DNA of 64,000 nt from contig NZ_FUKO01000020.1 of assembly GCF_900163815.1 (NCBI RefSeq), forward strand, positions 103,831 through 167,830, given 5' to 3'. Below are positions 37,868 through 48,671 of this stretch, in pieces (within the stretch, counting starts at the first letter, position 1; every line of letters starts with the position of its first letter). Under the pieces are notes generated by a model that saw only the letters and a list, made by a program, of their open reading frames with translations, ran no database searches and was not told the DNA's origin. The position numbers and the translations under genes were made by a program. This stretch comes from Microbacterium esteraromaticum. Lineage in GTDB: Bacteria > Actinomycetota > Actinomycetes > Actinomycetales > Microbacteriaceae.

Positions 37868-38793
37868 GGCAGCAGGTGTCCTGCCGTGCGGAACAGCTCG
37901 TACCATTCCGGGCGTGTGAGCACGACGTCGGCTCCGGCCGCGGCATCCGCCACTCGCTGCGGCGTGGTCGTGCCGAGCACGACCTGCATCTGGGCGGGGT
38001 GCCGAGTGATCCAGGCGGTCGCGATCGCGATCGGAGCGACGTCGTACTTCGCCGCGAGCCGATCGATCACCGCGTTCAACTCGGCGTGCTTCGGATTGCC
38101 GAGGAAAACGCCATCGAAGAATCCTGCCTGGAACGGCGACCAGGCCTGAATGGTGATCCCGTTGATGCGGCAGTATTCGAGGATGCCGCCGCCGTCGCGA
38201 ACAATGCCCTGATCCTCCCCCGCCATGTTCATCGTCACGCCTTGCGCGATGATCGGCGAGTGCGTGATCGACAGCTGCAGCTGGTTGGCGATCAGCGGCT
38301 GGGTGACAGCCGTGCGCAGCAGGTCGATCTGACGCGGCGTGTGGTTCGAGACGCCGAACGCCCGCACCTTGCCCGCTGCATCCAGCTCGTCGAAGGCGCG
38401 CGCGACCTCGTCGGGCTCGACCAGCGAATCCGGGCGATGCAGCAGCAGCACGTCGATGTAGTCGGTGCGCAGCGCCTTCAGCGAGCCCTCGACCTGCGTC
38501 ATGATGTGCTCGTACGAGAAGTCGAACATCTGCTCTGTGGGAACGATGCCGCATTTGGTCTGCAGCGTGATCTCGCCTCGTTCCGCCGCGCTGAGCCCCA
38601 GCGCCGACGCGAAGCGGTCTTCGCAGACGTGCATGGCGCCGCCGTAGATGTCGGCGTGGTCGAAGAAGTCGATGCCCGCGGCACGAGCGGTGTCGTAGAG
38701 CTCGCGCACCTCGGCATCCGTCTTGTCAGGGATGCGCATCATGCCGGAGATGACGGCGGGGGCTGTGCTCTGCCCGAAGGCCACGTTCTTCAT
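37864..38793 (-). CDS. Aldo/keto reductase (YdhF-like)
   Basis: 309 aa. 'GIDFFDHADIYGG' has the catalytic Asp and Tyr, 'LQTKCG' the Lys and 'LLLHRPDSL' the His, followed by the NADPH-binding C-terminus. The ATG at 38793 is chosen: TACCGT lies 7 nt upstream, and a GTG at 38802 would fall inside that -10. Forms a two-gene operon with the sulfurtransferase. Confidence 0.9.
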   Translation of the reverse strand: MKNVAFGQSTAPAVISGMMRIPDKTDAEVRELYDTARAAGIDFFDHADIYGGAMHVCEDRFASALGLSAAERGEITLQTKCGIVPTEQMFDFSYEHIMTQVEGSLKALRTDYIDVLLLHRPDSLVEPDEVARAFDELDAAGKVRAFGVSNHTPRQIDLLRTAVTQPLIANQLQLSITHSPIIAQGVTMNMAGEDQGIVRDGGGILEYCRINGITIQAWSPFQAGFFDGVFLGNPKHAELNAVIDRLAAKYDVAPIAIATAWITRHPAQMQVVLGTTTPQRVADAAAGADVVLTRPEWYELFRTAGHLLP

Positions 38794-38800
38794 GTGCTCC

Positions 38801-38806
38801 ACGGTA
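38801..38806 (-). promoter_or_regulatory. -10 element of aldo/keto reductase (divergent pair)
   Basis: TACCGT on the minus strand, 7 nt before the ATG at 38793. Only 9 nt separate it from the -10 of the divergent acetyltransferase gene. Confidence 0.5.
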
Positions 38807-38815
38807 GCGCGCTGT

Positions 38816-38821
38816 CAGAAT
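38816..38821 (+). promoter_or_regulatory. -10 element of GNAT gene (divergent pair)
   Basis: CAGAAT followed by 6 nt and the ATG at 38828. Its -35 would fall on the start codon of the opposite gene. Confidence 0.45.
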
Positions 38822-38827
38822 GACGGC

Positions 38828-39430
38828 ATGCGCTTTCTCACCACTCCCGGCCCGGTCGTGCTCACAGGACGCCTCGTCGAACTCCGCCCGCTAGCCCGCG
38901 AGCACGTCGATGGCCTGATCGAGGCAGTGCAGGAGGGCGATCTGCATGAGACCGCCTGGTACACGTCCGTGCCCGCACCCGACGATGTCGCCGCCGAGAT
39001 CGAGCGGCGCCTCGGACTGCTCGAGAAGGCTGAGATGGTGCCGTTCACCGCGTTCGATGCCGCCGGGCGCATCATCGGGATGACGACGTTCTACGATTTC
39101 GACGCCAGTGTGCCGCGCCTGCACATCGGCTACACCTGGAATCGCCCATCGGCCCATGGCACCGGCGCCAACGCGGAATCGAAGCTCCTGCTGCTGCAGC
39201 ACGCCTTCGAGACTCTCGGCGTCTACCGCGTCGGACTCACCACGCAATGGGTGAACTTCCAGTCGCGCACGGCGATCGAGCGGCTCGGTGCGAAGCAGGA
39301 CGGGGTGATGCGCGCGATCAGCCGGTACCGCAACGGCGCGCTGCGAGACAGCGTCGAGTACTCGATCATCGAGCCCGAGTGGCCCGCGGTGAAAGCGAAC
39401 CTCGAGGCGCGACTTGCACGTCGCCGATAG
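38828..39430 (+). CDS. GNAT acetyltransferase, RimJ/RimL type
   Basis: 200 aa. '[19 protein letters not shown]' opens the RimJ/RimL-like fold, and '[20 protein letters not shown]' is the acetyl-CoA pyrophosphate loop region. It probably acetylates a protein N-terminus or a small amine. The ATG at 38828 is used because a longer frame from 38723 would run through the divergent promoter region. Confidence 0.88.
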   Translation: MRFLTTPGPVVLTGRLVELRPLAREHVDGLIEAVQEGDLHETAWYTSVPAPDDVAAEIERRLGLLEKAEMVPFTAFDAAGRIIGMTTFYDFDASVPRLHIGYTWNRPSAHGTGANAESKLLLLQHAFETLGVYRVGLTTQWVNFQSRTAIERLGAKQDGVMRAISRYRNGALRDSVEYSIIEPEWPAVKANLEARLARRR

Positions 39431-39443
39431 CTCTCTCGAGCGC

Positions 39444-39449
39444 TAACGT
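39444..39449 (+). promoter_or_regulatory. -10 element, leaderless start of pgi
   Basis: TAACGT followed by 7 nt and the ATG at 39457. Confidence 0.5.
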
Positions 39450-39456
39450 GGGGATC

Positions 39457-41136
39457 ATGAGCGCTCCGATCGATCCCACCACCACCACTGCCTGGACCGA
39501 GCTGTCGACCATCCGCGACACGTTCTCGCCTGATCTGCGAGCCTGGTTCGCCGACGATCCGACGCGTGTGGAGCGCCTGTCGCTGCCGGTCGCCGACCTG
39601 CATGTCGATCTGTCGAAGAACCTCGTCACCGATGAGATCGTCGCTGCCCTCGTGCGGCTCGCCGAGCAGACCGGAGTGGCAGAACGGTACGCATCGATGC
39701 TGACCGGCGCCCACATCAACACGACCGAGGACCGCGCGGTGCTGCACACGGCGCTGCGCCGCCCGGCTGGCGCCTCGCCCGCGCTTGTCGTCGATGGGCA
39801 GGACATCGATCATGACGTGCACGAGGTGCTGGATGCCCTCTCCGCCTTCGCCGATCGCGTGCGTGCGGGCGACTGGCTGGGTGTGACGGGCAAGAAGGTC
39901 ACCCACGTCGTGAACATCGGCATCGGCGGATCGGATCTCGGTCCGGTGATGGTCCACGAGGCGCTCAAGCCCTACGCGGATGCGGGAATCGAAGCGCGCT
40001 TCGTGTCGAACATCGATCCGACCGACATCGCCCAGAAGACAGCCGACCTCGACCCCGAGACGACGCTGTTCATCGTGGCATCCAAGACCTTCACCACGCT
40101 TGAGACGCTCACCAACGCTCGGCTCGCACGCGAGTGGCTGTGGGCGGGGCTGGCAGCATCCGGCGCCATCGGCGATGACGACAAGAGCCGGACGGATGCC
40201 GTCGCGCACCACTTCGCCGCCGTCTCGACCGCGCTCGACAAGGTCGCCGACTTCGGCATCGACACGAAGAATGCGTTCGGCTTCTGGGACTGGGTCGGAG
40301 GGCGCTACTCCGTCGACTCGGCTATCGGCCTGTCGCTGGCGATCACGCTCGGCCCTGACCGATTCCGTGAGCTGCTCACCGGCTTCCACGCTGTCGACGA
40401 GCACGCGCGCACGACCCCGCTGGCGCAGAACGTGCCGGTGATGATGGGGCTGCTGAACGTCTGGTACACGAACTTCCTCGGTGCGCAGTCGCACGCCGTG
40501 CTTCCCTATGCGCAGCAGCTGAGCCGCTTCCCGGCGTACCTGCAGCAGCTCACCATGGAATCCAACGGCAAGTCTGTGCGCTGGGACGGCACCCCGGTCA
40601 CGACCGACACCGGCGAGATCTTCTGGGGCGAGCCCGGCACCAACGGTCAGCACGCGTTCTACCAGCTGATCCACCAGGGCACGCGGCTCATCCCCGCCGA
40701 TTTCATCGCCTTCGCGAACCCGGCCTATCCGCTGCAGGACGGCGACCGCGACGTGCACGGGCTGTTCCTCGCGAACTTCCTCGCCCAGACGAAGGCACTC
40801 GCCTTCGGCAAGACGGCGGAAGAGGTGGAGGCAGAGGGAACGACTGGCGCCCTCGTTGCCGCTCGCACGTTCAGCGGCAACCGTCCGACGACGTCGATCT
40901 TCGCCCCGGCGCTCACTCCGGCAGTGCTCGGCCAGCTGATCGCGCTGTACGAGCACATCACGTTCACGCAGGGCACCATCTGGGGCATCAACTCGTTCGA
41001 CCAGTGGGGTGTCGAGCTCGGCAAGCAGCTGGCTCTGCAGATCGCCCCGGCGATCGACGGCGACGCCGATGCCATCGACGCGCAGGACGCTTCGACGAAG
41101 GCGCTGCTGGCGTACTACGCGGCGCACCGGGCGTAG
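39457..41136 (+). CDS. pgi: Glucose-6-phosphate isomerase
   Basis: 559 aa, interconverts glucose 6-phosphate and fructose 6-phosphate. '[14 protein letters not shown]' and '[14 protein letters not shown]' bind the phosphate, 'MESNGKSV' carries a catalytic Glu and '[15 protein letters not shown]' the catalytic His. Normal family length. The ATG at 39457 is preferred over an upstream frame that overlaps the acetyltransferase gene. Confidence 0.97.
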   Translation: MSAPIDPTTTTAWTELSTIRDTFSPDLRAWFADDPTRVERLSLPVADLHVDLSKNLVTDEIVAALVRLAEQTGVAERYASMLTGAHINTTEDRAVLHTALRRPAGASPALVVDGQDIDHDVHEVLDALSAFADRVRAGDWLGVTGKKVTHVVNIGIGGSDLGPVMVHEALKPYADAGIEARFVSNIDPTDIAQKTADLDPETTLFIVASKTFTTLETLTNARLAREWLWAGLAASGAIGDDDKSRTDAVAHHFAAVSTALDKVADFGIDTKNAFGFWDWVGGRYSVDSAIGLSLAITLGPDRFRELLTGFHAVDEHARTTPLAQNVPVMMGLLNVWYTNFLGAQSHAVLPYAQQLSRFPAYLQQLTMESNGKSVRWDGTPVTTDTGEIFWGEPGTNGQHAFYQLIHQGTRLIPADFIAFANPAYPLQDGDRDVHGLFLANFLAQTKALAFGKTAEEVEAEGTTGALVAARTFSGNRPTTSIFAPALTPAVLGQLIALYEHITFTQGTIWGINSFDQWGVELGKQLALQIAPAIDGDADAIDAQDASTKALLAYYAAHRA

Positions 41137-41160
41137 CATCCGCCCGCGTGGCCAACTGAT

Positions 41161-41245
41161 CCCCACCTAACGAGAAACCACTTCTCGCTCGAGAAACCAC
41201 GTCTGAGGTGGTTTCTCGTGCAGGAAGTGGTTTCTCGCGGTGGGG
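41161..41245. repeat. Nested palindromic cluster, core CGAGAAACCAC
   Basis: Forward copies at 41171-41184 (CGAGAAACCACTTC) and 41190-41203 (CGAGAAACCACGTC); reverse copies at 41205-41218 (GAGGTGGTTTCTCG) and 41224-41237 (GAAGTGGTTTCTCG). The outer pair is perfect and is extended by CCCCAC/GTGGGG. It lies between convergent pgi and desaturase, a position suited to a bidirectional terminator. Confidence 0.85.
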
Positions 41246-41268
41246 CGCTGCGCGTCACGAGGCGGATG

Positions 41269-42297
41269 CTAGGCGCGGCGGAACTCCGACACCATCGGGC
41301 AGTCGAACGGGTCGCGCGCAGCGAGTCCGACCTCGTTCAGGTACTTGATGACGATCGCGTAGGAACGCAGCACCGTCGTCTCGGTGTACGGCACGTCGTT
41401 CGCGAGGCAGTAGTCGCGCACGACCTCGCGGGCGCGCGACAGGTTCAGGCGCGACATGCTGGGGAACAGGTGGTGCTCGACCTGGTAGTTGAGGCCGCCG
41501 AAGAGCGACGTCGCCCACCAGCCACCGGTCACGTTGCGTGAGGTGCGCACCTGCTTCGAGAAGAAGTCCAGTCGAGCATCGGGGGCGATGATCGGCATCC
41601 CCTTGTGGTTGGGTGCGAACGACGCGCCCATGTACACGCCGAACACGGCGAACTGCACGCCGAGGAAGGCGAATGCCATACCCAGCGGGAGCATCAGGAA
41701 TACCGGCACGAGGAGAACGGCAAAACGTGCGGCGATGATGCTGATCTCTGCCCAGCGACCCTTCACTGGCTTGCGCTGAGCCAGGTGCATGAAACTCAGT
41801 CGGTGCAGGTTCAGCCCCTCGAGCGTCAGCAGCGGGAAGAACAGCCAGCCCTGACGCTGCGTGATCCAGCGGATGACTCCGCGAGCCTTCGCAGCATCCT
41901 CATCGAGGAACGAGATCGTGTCGATCTCGATGTCGGGGTCCTTGCCCACCATATTCGGGTTGCCGTGGTGCTTGGTGTGCTTCGAGTCCCACCAGGAATA
42001 GCTCATGCCGATCAGCGCGGCCAGCACCAGCGCGAGCTTGAAGTTCTTGGGTCCCGACGAGAGGATCTGGCGGTGCGCCGCCTCGTGCGCGAGGAACGCT
42101 ATCTGGGTGAAGATGAGGCCGAGCGCGGCAGCGATGAGCAGCTGGAACCAGCTGTCGCCGAGCAGAATGAAACCGGTCACGCATCCGCCGAGAGCGAGCA
42201 GGATGCCGACCCCGATCAGCGAATAGAAAACGGGAGTGCGGCGCAGCAGCCCCATCTCGCGGATGACATGCAGTACGTCCTTGTAGGCACGTGCCAT
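41269..42297 (-). CDS. Membrane fatty acid desaturase
   Basis: 342 aa from the first ATG; acyl-lipid/acyl-CoA desaturase with three His boxes: 'HEAAH' (71-75), 'HTKHH' (107-111) and 'QVEHH' near residue 301, which bind the di-iron centre. Four membrane helices. The true start is doubtful: the ATG at 42297 has no ribosome binding site, while the frame stays open and coding-like for 28 more codons up to an ATC at 42381 that sits 6 nt after AGGAG. That would give 370 aa, but with a very rare start codon. Confidence 0.9.
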   Translation of the reverse strand: MARAYKDVLHVIREMGLLRRTPVFYSLIGVGILLALGGCVTGFILLGDSWFQLLIAAALGLIFTQIAFLAHEAAHRQILSSGPKNFKLALVLAALIGMSYSWWDSKHTKHHGNPNMVGKDPDIEIDTISFLDEDAAKARGVIRWITQRQGWLFFPLLTLEGLNLHRLSFMHLAQRKPVKGRWAEISIIAARFAVLLVPVFLMLPLGMAFAFLGVQFAVFGVYMGASFAPNHKGMPIIAPDARLDFFSKQVRTSRNVTGGWWATSLFGGLNYQVEHHLFPSMSRLNLSRAREVVRDYCLANDVPYTETTVLRSYAIVIKYLNEVGLAARDPFDCPMVSEFRRA

Positions 42298-42387
42298 CGG
42301 GGGGAAATCAGCGTTGCCGGAATACGTCTGGCGAACCGGTCCGTAGTTTTCGGTGGTCGTGTCAACCTGAGTGAGGGAGATGGTGCT

Positions 42388-42440
42388 CTCCTATCGGTCG
42401 GAAGCCCTTGAGCCATGAGAAGCCAAGGGCAGTTGCCGAT
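42388..42440 (-). promoter_or_regulatory. Stem-loop and AGGAG in the desaturase leader
   Basis: On the minus strand, an outer ATCGG/CCGAT pair (42436-42440 and 42393-42397) and an inner GCCCTTG/CAAGGGC pair (42404-42410 and 42424-42430) can form a hairpin whose 3' side abuts AGGAG (42388-42392). This could modulate access to the ribosome binding site. Confidence 0.4.
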
Positions 42441-42603
42441 CGCTGATTTCAGCGTACGCGGGGGGACATGCGGCGTACGGCATACATCGAAGGCACCAAT
42501 GCCGCACCTGTGGCAATCGTGTGAGCATTGTGTGAGAGTCGTCGTGTAGACCCTTTGTCGGCACGGTTGTGCCCTCGTTTCAGCGGCAGAGAACAGGAAC
42601 ACA
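42441..42603. other. Intergenic region before lipoprotein gene
   Basis: Together with the desaturase leader this makes about 300 nt between the ATG of the desaturase and the lipoprotein gene. I see no RNA gene or repeat in this part. The lipoprotein promoter should be here, but no convincing -35/-10 pair stands out. Confidence 0.5.
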
Positions 42604-43179
42604 ATGACTCATCTTCACTCCCCGGTTCGGTGGGCCACCCTGGTCGGGGCTGTTGCCGTCGCCCTCGCGCTCAGCGGCTGCGGCCCGCTGCCGGCATCCG
42701 ACAAACCCACGATGCCTGCGGCAGCAGACACACCGGCGCCGGCCCCGGAATCGGAGCCCGCGGTCGAGGACGAGCCTGAGGAGCAACCCGAGACCGTTCA
42801 GTCGCAAGAAGAGACCTGCGACTGGGACTCCCCGAAGCTCACAGGGGCAGCCGATGCCCCCGCTTCGCAGGAAGGCGAGCTGACGGATGTGCTCGTGGGA
42901 GCGTGGCAGCACACGCACACCGACGAGGGTGCGGGCTTCGAGCCGGTGACGAACGATCACCGGTACGTTTTCCCGGCCCCCGAGCGGATGCTGTACTGCC
43001 AGCATGTTCCCGGTGCCACTGACCATGCCGAGAACGCAGCGAACGTGGTCCTCAACGGCACGACGATCGAGCTTCCGGGCGGCAAATACGGATACACCGT
43101 CACGGCGTGGGACCAGGACACCATGGTCTGGGACAACCCTGTCGGCGGCGGATACATCTACCTGCTGCAGCGGCGCTAG
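42604..43179 (+). CDS. Hypothetical lipoprotein
   Basis: 191 aa. Signal peptide with lipobox 'ALSGC', then a Pro/Glu-rich tether of about 45 residues with strong negative charge and a small domain containing three Cys ('ETCDWDSP', 'MLYCQHVPG') and 'GKYGYTVTAWDQD'. Family not recognised. AGGA lies 5 nt before the ATG. It is expected to be anchored to the outer face of the membrane. Confidence 0.8.
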   Translation: MTHLHSPVRWATLVGAVAVALALSGCGPLPASDKPTMPAAADTPAPAPESEPAVEDEPEEQPETVQSQEETCDWDSPKLTGAADAPASQEGELTDVLVGAWQHTHTDEGAGFEPVTNDHRYVFPAPERMLYCQHVPGATDHAENAANVVLNGTTIELPGGKYGYTVTAWDQDTMVWDNPVGGGYIYLLQRR

Positions 43180-43224
43180 GAGCGTTAACCAGGCACGGAG
43201 GCGCCACCGCGAGAGCGTCGGCCG

Positions 43225-44856
43225 TCAGCGATTGTTCGCGCGCAGTGCGAGGTACTGGTGGGCGAAGGCGATCGCCATGCCGCCTTCGCCCACTCCGGCG
43301 GCGACGCGCTTCACCGACCCCGATCGCACGTCGCCGATCGCGAAGACGCCCGGGATGCTGGTCTCCAGATCGAACGGTCGGCGGCTCTCCGCCCACCCCT
43401 CCGGCATCGCCGCATCCCCTCCGGTGAGGATGAATCCGTGACTGTCGCGGGCGATCGAAGACGGCAGCCACTCGGTGACCGCGTCCGCGCCGATCATCAC
43501 GAACAGCACCGGCAGCGACCTCCGGACGGTCGCTCCGGTGGCCGTATTGGTCACGCCGACCGCTTCCAGATGGGTCTCGCCGTAGAGGGCGGTGATCCGG
43601 CTGTGTGTTTCGACATGAATGTCTTGGGTGTGCTCGATCTGGTCGATCAGATACCGAGACATGCTCGCTGCCAGTGACTCGCCGCGCACCAGGATGGTGA
43701 CCGAGCGCGCGTGGCGCGAGAAGAACACGGCAGCCTGGCCAGCGGAGTTCCCACCCCCGATGATGATGATGTCCTGCCCCTGCGCGAGCGCAGCATCGCT
43801 GCGGGCGGCGCCGTAGTAGACGCCGTTGCCGAGGAACCGATCGACGCCTTCTACAGGCAGTGTTCGCCACTGCACGCCCGTCGCCATGATCACGACCGCA
43901 GCGCTGAGCGTGTCCTCGTCATCAAGGGTGATCGTGTGCACGGCGCCCGGGTCGAGGCACTCGGCGATGCGGGTGACGACGATCTCGGCGCCGAGCCGCT
44001 TCGCCTGAGTGAGTGCGCGACTGGCCAAGTCATCGCCGGAGATGCCGAACGGGAATCCGGTGTAGTTCTCGATGCGCGTCGATGTGCCGGCCTGCCCGCC
44101 GGGCGCGAATCCTTCGAGAACGAGCGTGCTCAGTCCTTCGGCTGCGGCATTCACCGCGGCGGTGAGTCCGGCGGGGCCCGCGCCCAGGATGACGACGTCG
44201 TACTCGCTTGCGGTCGGCTCGACGGCGAGGCCGACAGCCTCTGCGACCTCACGCATCGACGGTGAGGAGCGCCTTGTGCCATCGCGCAATTCGAGGATCG
44301 GGTAGGCGCTCGGGTGCGCGCCGGGCTCCGGCACGACGCGCTCGAACGTCACGTGGTTGCGCGTGAGAAATCCTGCCAGCTCGCGGACTGCGGCATCCAC
44401 TCGCGGTCCGATCAGCGTCGCATCAGGGGTCGGCTGCTCGGATGCCATCTGCTGGAGCGAGTCCAGATAGCGCCGCGCGAGGCTCGCGATGAACGCTGGC
44501 ACTGACGGCGCCATTGCCGCGAGTGTGTAGAACACCTTCGCATCGAGGCGCAGTATGCGCGTCGCACCCATCGCCCGGCCGCTGGCCGGAAAGTTCGTGC
44601 TCAGCGTCATCGGCACCTCGCCGAAGAACTGTCCGGGCTTGCGGCTGCCGATGACTCGCTCTTCGCCATTGACGACCTTGGTCAACTCAGCACGGCCCTC
44701 GACGACCACGAAGAGTGCTCGCTCATCACCCTCGTGCACGAAGTACTCCGAGGGGAGCAGATGGATGTCTTCGACGGTACTGGCGAGATATCCCAACGGC
44801 TCGGGCTCAAGGTCATGAAACGCGGGGATGCCGCGCAACTCGGTGATGGAGATCAC
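43225..44856 (-). CDS. cNMP-binding domain / thioredoxin reductase-like fusion
   Basis: 543 aa. Residues 1-130 form a cyclic-nucleotide-binding beta roll ('GDERALFVVVEGRAELTKVV', 'PGQFFGEVP'). From residue 220 follows an FAD/NADPH oxidoreductase with 'VVILGAGPAGLTAAV' and 'IIIIGGGNSAGQAAVFF'. The redox-active C-x-x-C of thioredoxin reductases is replaced by 'GVYYGAARSDA' (345-355), so it cannot reduce thioredoxin in the usual way. GTG start, with TACCTT 6 nt upstream. The electron acceptor is unknown. Confidence 0.88.
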   Translation of the reverse strand: MISITELRGIPAFHDLEPEPLGYLASTVEDIHLLPSEYFVHEGDERALFVVVEGRAELTKVVNGEERVIGSRKPGQFFGEVPMTLSTNFPASGRAMGATRILRLDAKVFYTLAAMAPSVPAFIASLARRYLDSLQQMASEQPTPDATLIGPRVDAAVRELAGFLTRNHVTFERVVPEPGAHPSAYPILELRDGTRRSSPSMREVAEAVGLAVEPTASEYDVVILGAGPAGLTAAVNAAAEGLSTLVLEGFAPGGQAGTSTRIENYTGFPFGISGDDLASRALTQAKRLGAEIVVTRIAECLDPGAVHTITLDDEDTLSAAVVIMATGVQWRTLPVEGVDRFLGNGVYYGAARSDAALAQGQDIIIIGGGNSAGQAAVFFSRHARSVTILVRGESLAASMSRYLIDQIEHTQDIHVETHSRITALYGETHLEAVGVTNTATGATVRRSLPVLFVMIGADAVTEWLPSSIARDSHGFILTGGDAAMPEGWAESRRPFDLETSIPGVFAIGDVRSGSVKRVAAGVGEGGMAIAFAHQYLALRANNR

Positions 44857-44862
44857 ATCATG

Positions 44863-44868
44863 AAGGTA
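44863..44868 (-). promoter_or_regulatory. -10 element, leaderless start of cNMP/TrxR-like gene
   Basis: TACCTT on the minus strand, 6 nt before the GTG at 44856. Confidence 0.5.
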
Positions 44869-44958
44869 TCCCCGCGGATCAGGAGCGTCAATGGGATCCG
44901 CAGGCCAAGGACGGATGCTGCGCTGCCCCGCACCATCACAGTAGCGGCGACGCAGGGA

Positions 44959-44998
44959 AGAGGCCCGGATCTGCGCGAGTTCGCGGATCCGGGCCTCT
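44959..44998. terminator. Hairpin downstream of nrdF
   Basis: 13-bp inverted repeat AGAGGCCCGGATC (44959-44971) and GATCCGGGCCTCT (44986-44998) with a 14-nt loop. It lies 3' of nrdF and upstream of the cNMP/TrxR gene. No T run follows on either strand, so it is an intrinsic-like but imperfect terminator. Confidence 0.55.
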
Positions 44999-45033
44999 GA
45001 TCAGCTGGTCGCTGAAACTTCAGAGAGAGGCTC

Positions 45034-46050
<1,017 letters not shown>

Positions 46051-48210
46051 TCACAGCATGCAGCTGACGCACTCCGACATGTCCGTGCCCTCGAGCGCCA
46101 TCTGACGCAGACGGATGTAGTAGATCGTCTTGATGCCCTTGCGCCAGGCGTAGATCTGCGCGCGGTTGATGTCGCGCGTGGTGGCGGTGTCCTTGAAGAA
46201 CAGCGTCAGCGACAAGCCCTGGTCGACGTGCTGGGTGGCAGCGGCGTACGTGTCGATGACCTTCTCGTAGCCGATCTCGTAGGCGTCCTGGTAGTACTCC
46301 AGGTTGTCGTTCGTCATGAACGGCGCCGGGTAGTACACGCGACCGAGCTTGCCTTCCTTGCGGATCTCGACCTTCGATGCGATCGGGTGGATCGACGACG
46401 TCGAGTTGTTGATGTACGAGATAGATCCGGTCGGCGGCACCGCCTGCAGGTTCTGGTTGAAGATGCCGTGCTGCTGGATGCTGTCCTTCAGCGCACTCCA
46501 GTCCTGCTGGGTGGGGATGTGCTGGCCCGCGAAGAGCTCCTTGACCTTGTCGGTCGCCGGCACCCACGCCTGCTCGATGTACTTGTCGAAGAACTCCCCC
46601 GACGCGTACGTCGAGTCCTCGAAGCCGTCGAAGGTCTCGCCACGCTCGATGGCGAGTCGGTTCGACGCGCGCAGCGCGTGGTAGAGCACCGTGTAGAAGT
46701 AGACGTTCGTGAAGTCGAGGCCCTCTTCTGACCCGTAGAACACCCGCTCACGAGCGAGGTAGCCGTGCAGGTTCATCTGCCCGAGACCGATCGCGTGGGT
46801 GCGATCGTTGCCGTCCTCGATCGAGCGCACCGATCCGATGTGGCTCTGCGTGCTGACCGCGGTCAGCGCCCGAATCGCCATCTCGACGGTTTTGCCGAGG
46901 TCGTTGGAATCCATCGCCAGTGCGATGTTCATCGAACCCAGGTTGCACGAGATGTCCTTGCCGATCTGGTCGTAGGACAGGTCGGTGTTGTACGTCGTCG
47001 GCGTGTTCACCTGCAGGATCTCGCTGCAGAGGTTCGACATGTTGATGCGGCCCTTGATCGGGTTGGCCTTGTTCACCGTGTCCTCGAACATGATGTACGG
47101 GTAACCCGACTCGAACTGGATCTCCGCGAGGGTCTGGAAGAACTCGCGCGCGTTGATCTTCGTCTTCTTGATCCGCGAGTCGTCGACCATCTCGTGGTAC
47201 TTCTCGGTGACAGAGATGTCGCCGAACGGCACGCCGTAGACCTTCTCGACGTCGTACGGCGAGAACAGGTACATGTCCTCGCCCTTCTTCGCCAGGTCGA
47301 AGGTGATGTCGGGCACGACGACACCCAAGGAGAGCGTCTTGATGCGGATCTTCTCGTCGGCGTTCTCGCGCTTGGTGTCGAGGAAGCGCATGATGTCGGG
47401 GTGGTGCGCGTTCAGGTAGACGGCACCGGCACCCTGACGTGCACCGAGCTGGTTGGCGTAGCTGAAGCTGTCTTCGAGGAGCTTCATCACCGGGATGATG
47501 CCCGACGACTGGTTCTCGATCTGCTTGATCGGCGCACCCGACTCACGGATGTTGCTGAGCAGGAGCGCGACGCCGCCGCCGCGCTTGGAGAGCTGCAGCG
47601 AGGAGTTGATGCCGCGGGCGATCGACTCCATGTTGTCTTCGATGCGCAGCAGGAAGCAGCTGACGAGCTCTCCGCGCTGCGCCTTGCCTGCGTTGAGGAA
47701 GGTGGGCGTCGCCGGCTGGAAGCGCCCCGAGATGATCTCGTCGACGAGGTCGAGTGCGACCTGCTCATCGCCTTCGGCGAGCGCCAGAGCGGTCATGACG
47801 ACGCGGTCCTCGAAGCGTTCGAGGTAGCGCTTGCCGTCGAAGGTCTTCAGCGTGTAGCTGGTGTAGTACTTGAACGCGCCGAGAAACGTCTCGAAGCGGA
47901 ACTTCTTCGAGTAGGCGAAGTCGTTGATCTTCTGGATGAACTCGAACGGGTACTGGTCGATGACCGCGCCCTCGTAGTACTCCTTCTCGACGAGGTAGTC
48001 GAGCCGCTCCTTCAGCGAGTGGAAGAACACCGTGTTCTGGTTCACGTGCTGCAGGAAGTACTCCCGTGCGGCGCGCTTATCGGCGTCGAACTGGATCTTG
48101 CCGTCTGCGTCGTACAAGTTCAGCATCGCGTTGAGGGCGTGATAATCAAGCCCTTCAAACGCGGGGTTGGCCTTGAACTCGACCTGGTCTGTCACTGTCG
48201 ATTCCACCAT
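46051..48210 (-). CDS. nrdE: Class Ib ribonucleotide reductase alpha subunit NrdE
   Basis: 719 aa, reduces ribonucleoside diphosphates. '[11 protein letters not shown]' and '[16 protein letters not shown]' are conserved core motifs and the tail '[12 protein letters not shown]' has the C-x-x-C that is re-reduced by NrdH. It lacks the ATP cone of class Ia, as expected. The ATG at 48210 overlaps the end of nrdI by 19 nt. Confidence 0.97.
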   Translation of the reverse strand: MVESTVTDQVEFKANPAFEGLDYHALNAMLNLYDADGKIQFDADKRAAREYFLQHVNQNTVFFHSLKERLDYLVEKEYYEGAVIDQYPFEFIQKINDFAYSKKFRFETFLGAFKYYTSYTLKTFDGKRYLERFEDRVVMTALALAEGDEQVALDLVDEIISGRFQPATPTFLNAGKAQRGELVSCFLLRIEDNMESIARGINSSLQLSKRGGGVALLLSNIRESGAPIKQIENQSSGIIPVMKLLEDSFSYANQLGARQGAGAVYLNAHHPDIMRFLDTKRENADEKIRIKTLSLGVVVPDITFDLAKKGEDMYLFSPYDVEKVYGVPFGDISVTEKYHEMVDDSRIKKTKINAREFFQTLAEIQFESGYPYIMFEDTVNKANPIKGRINMSNLCSEILQVNTPTTYNTDLSYDQIGKDISCNLGSMNIALAMDSNDLGKTVEMAIRALTAVSTQSHIGSVRSIEDGNDRTHAIGLGQMNLHGYLARERVFYGSEEGLDFTNVYFYTVLYHALRASNRLAIERGETFDGFEDSTYASGEFFDKYIEQAWVPATDKVKELFAGQHIPTQQDWSALKDSIQQHGIFNQNLQAVPPTGSISYINNSTSSIHPIASKVEIRKEGKLGRVYYPAPFMTNDNLEYYQDAYEIGYEKVIDTYAAATQHVDQGLSLTLFFKDTATTRDINRAQIYAWRKGIKTIYYIRLRQMALEGTDMSECVSCML

Positions 48211-48626
48211 TGTTCCAATCCGTCGCTTACGCGATCGACGTCGTCCTGCGTGCCGAATACTTCGAACCGATACAAGTGCGGCACGTCGCACTTGCGGCTG
48301 ATGATCTCTCCGGCGAGGCAGAAAGCATCGCCGAAGTTGGTGTTTCCTGCGGAGATCACTCCGCGAATGTGACGCCGGTTGCGCTCATCGTTGAGGAACC
48401 TGATCACTTGCTTGGGCACGGAGCCCTTCTCTTCACCACGGCCCTGACCGCCCCCGTATGTGGGGGTGACGAGAACGAAAGGCTCATCGATGAGGAGCGG
48501 CTCCTCTGACCGATACAGCGGGATGCGCCGTGCGGGCAGTCCGAGCTTCTCGATGAACCGTGCGGTGTTCCCGGAAATACTCGAGAAGTAGACCAGCAGC
48601 GGAACATCTACCGCAACCGCCCGCAT
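48192..48626 (-). CDS. nrdI: Flavodoxin-like NrdI
   Basis: 144 aa, FMN protein that supplies the oxidant for assembly of the Mn2-tyrosyl radical in NrdF. '[16 protein letters not shown]' is the phosphate loop, and '[20 protein letters not shown]' and '[13 protein letters not shown]' flank the flavin. GGGAGG lies just before the ATG. Confidence 0.96.
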   Translation of the reverse strand: MRAVAVDVPLLVYFSSISGNTARFIEKLGLPARRIPLYRSEEPLLIDEPFVLVTPTYGGGQGRGEEKGSVPKQVIRFLNDERNRRHIRGVISAGNTNFGDAFCLAGEIISRKCDVPHLYRFEVFGTQDDVDRVSDGLEQWWNRQ

Positions 48627-48671
48627 GATTCCTCCCTCAGAGTTCCGTGAGTCCTTGAGTGCGCCCGCCGG

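Noticed and set aside
39223..41166. 647-codon open frame on the minus strand opposite pgi
   Set aside because: Arg-rich, low-complexity translation with no domain. It mirrors pgi, and long antisense frames are expected at this GC content.
41161..41245. CRISPR array
   Set aside because: Repeats are in both orientations with tiny spacers and no cas genes; this is a palindrome cluster.
48192..48291. Longer NrdE start at 48291
   Set aside because: Would extend NrdE by 27 basic residues inside nrdI with no family match; the ATG at 48210 fits.
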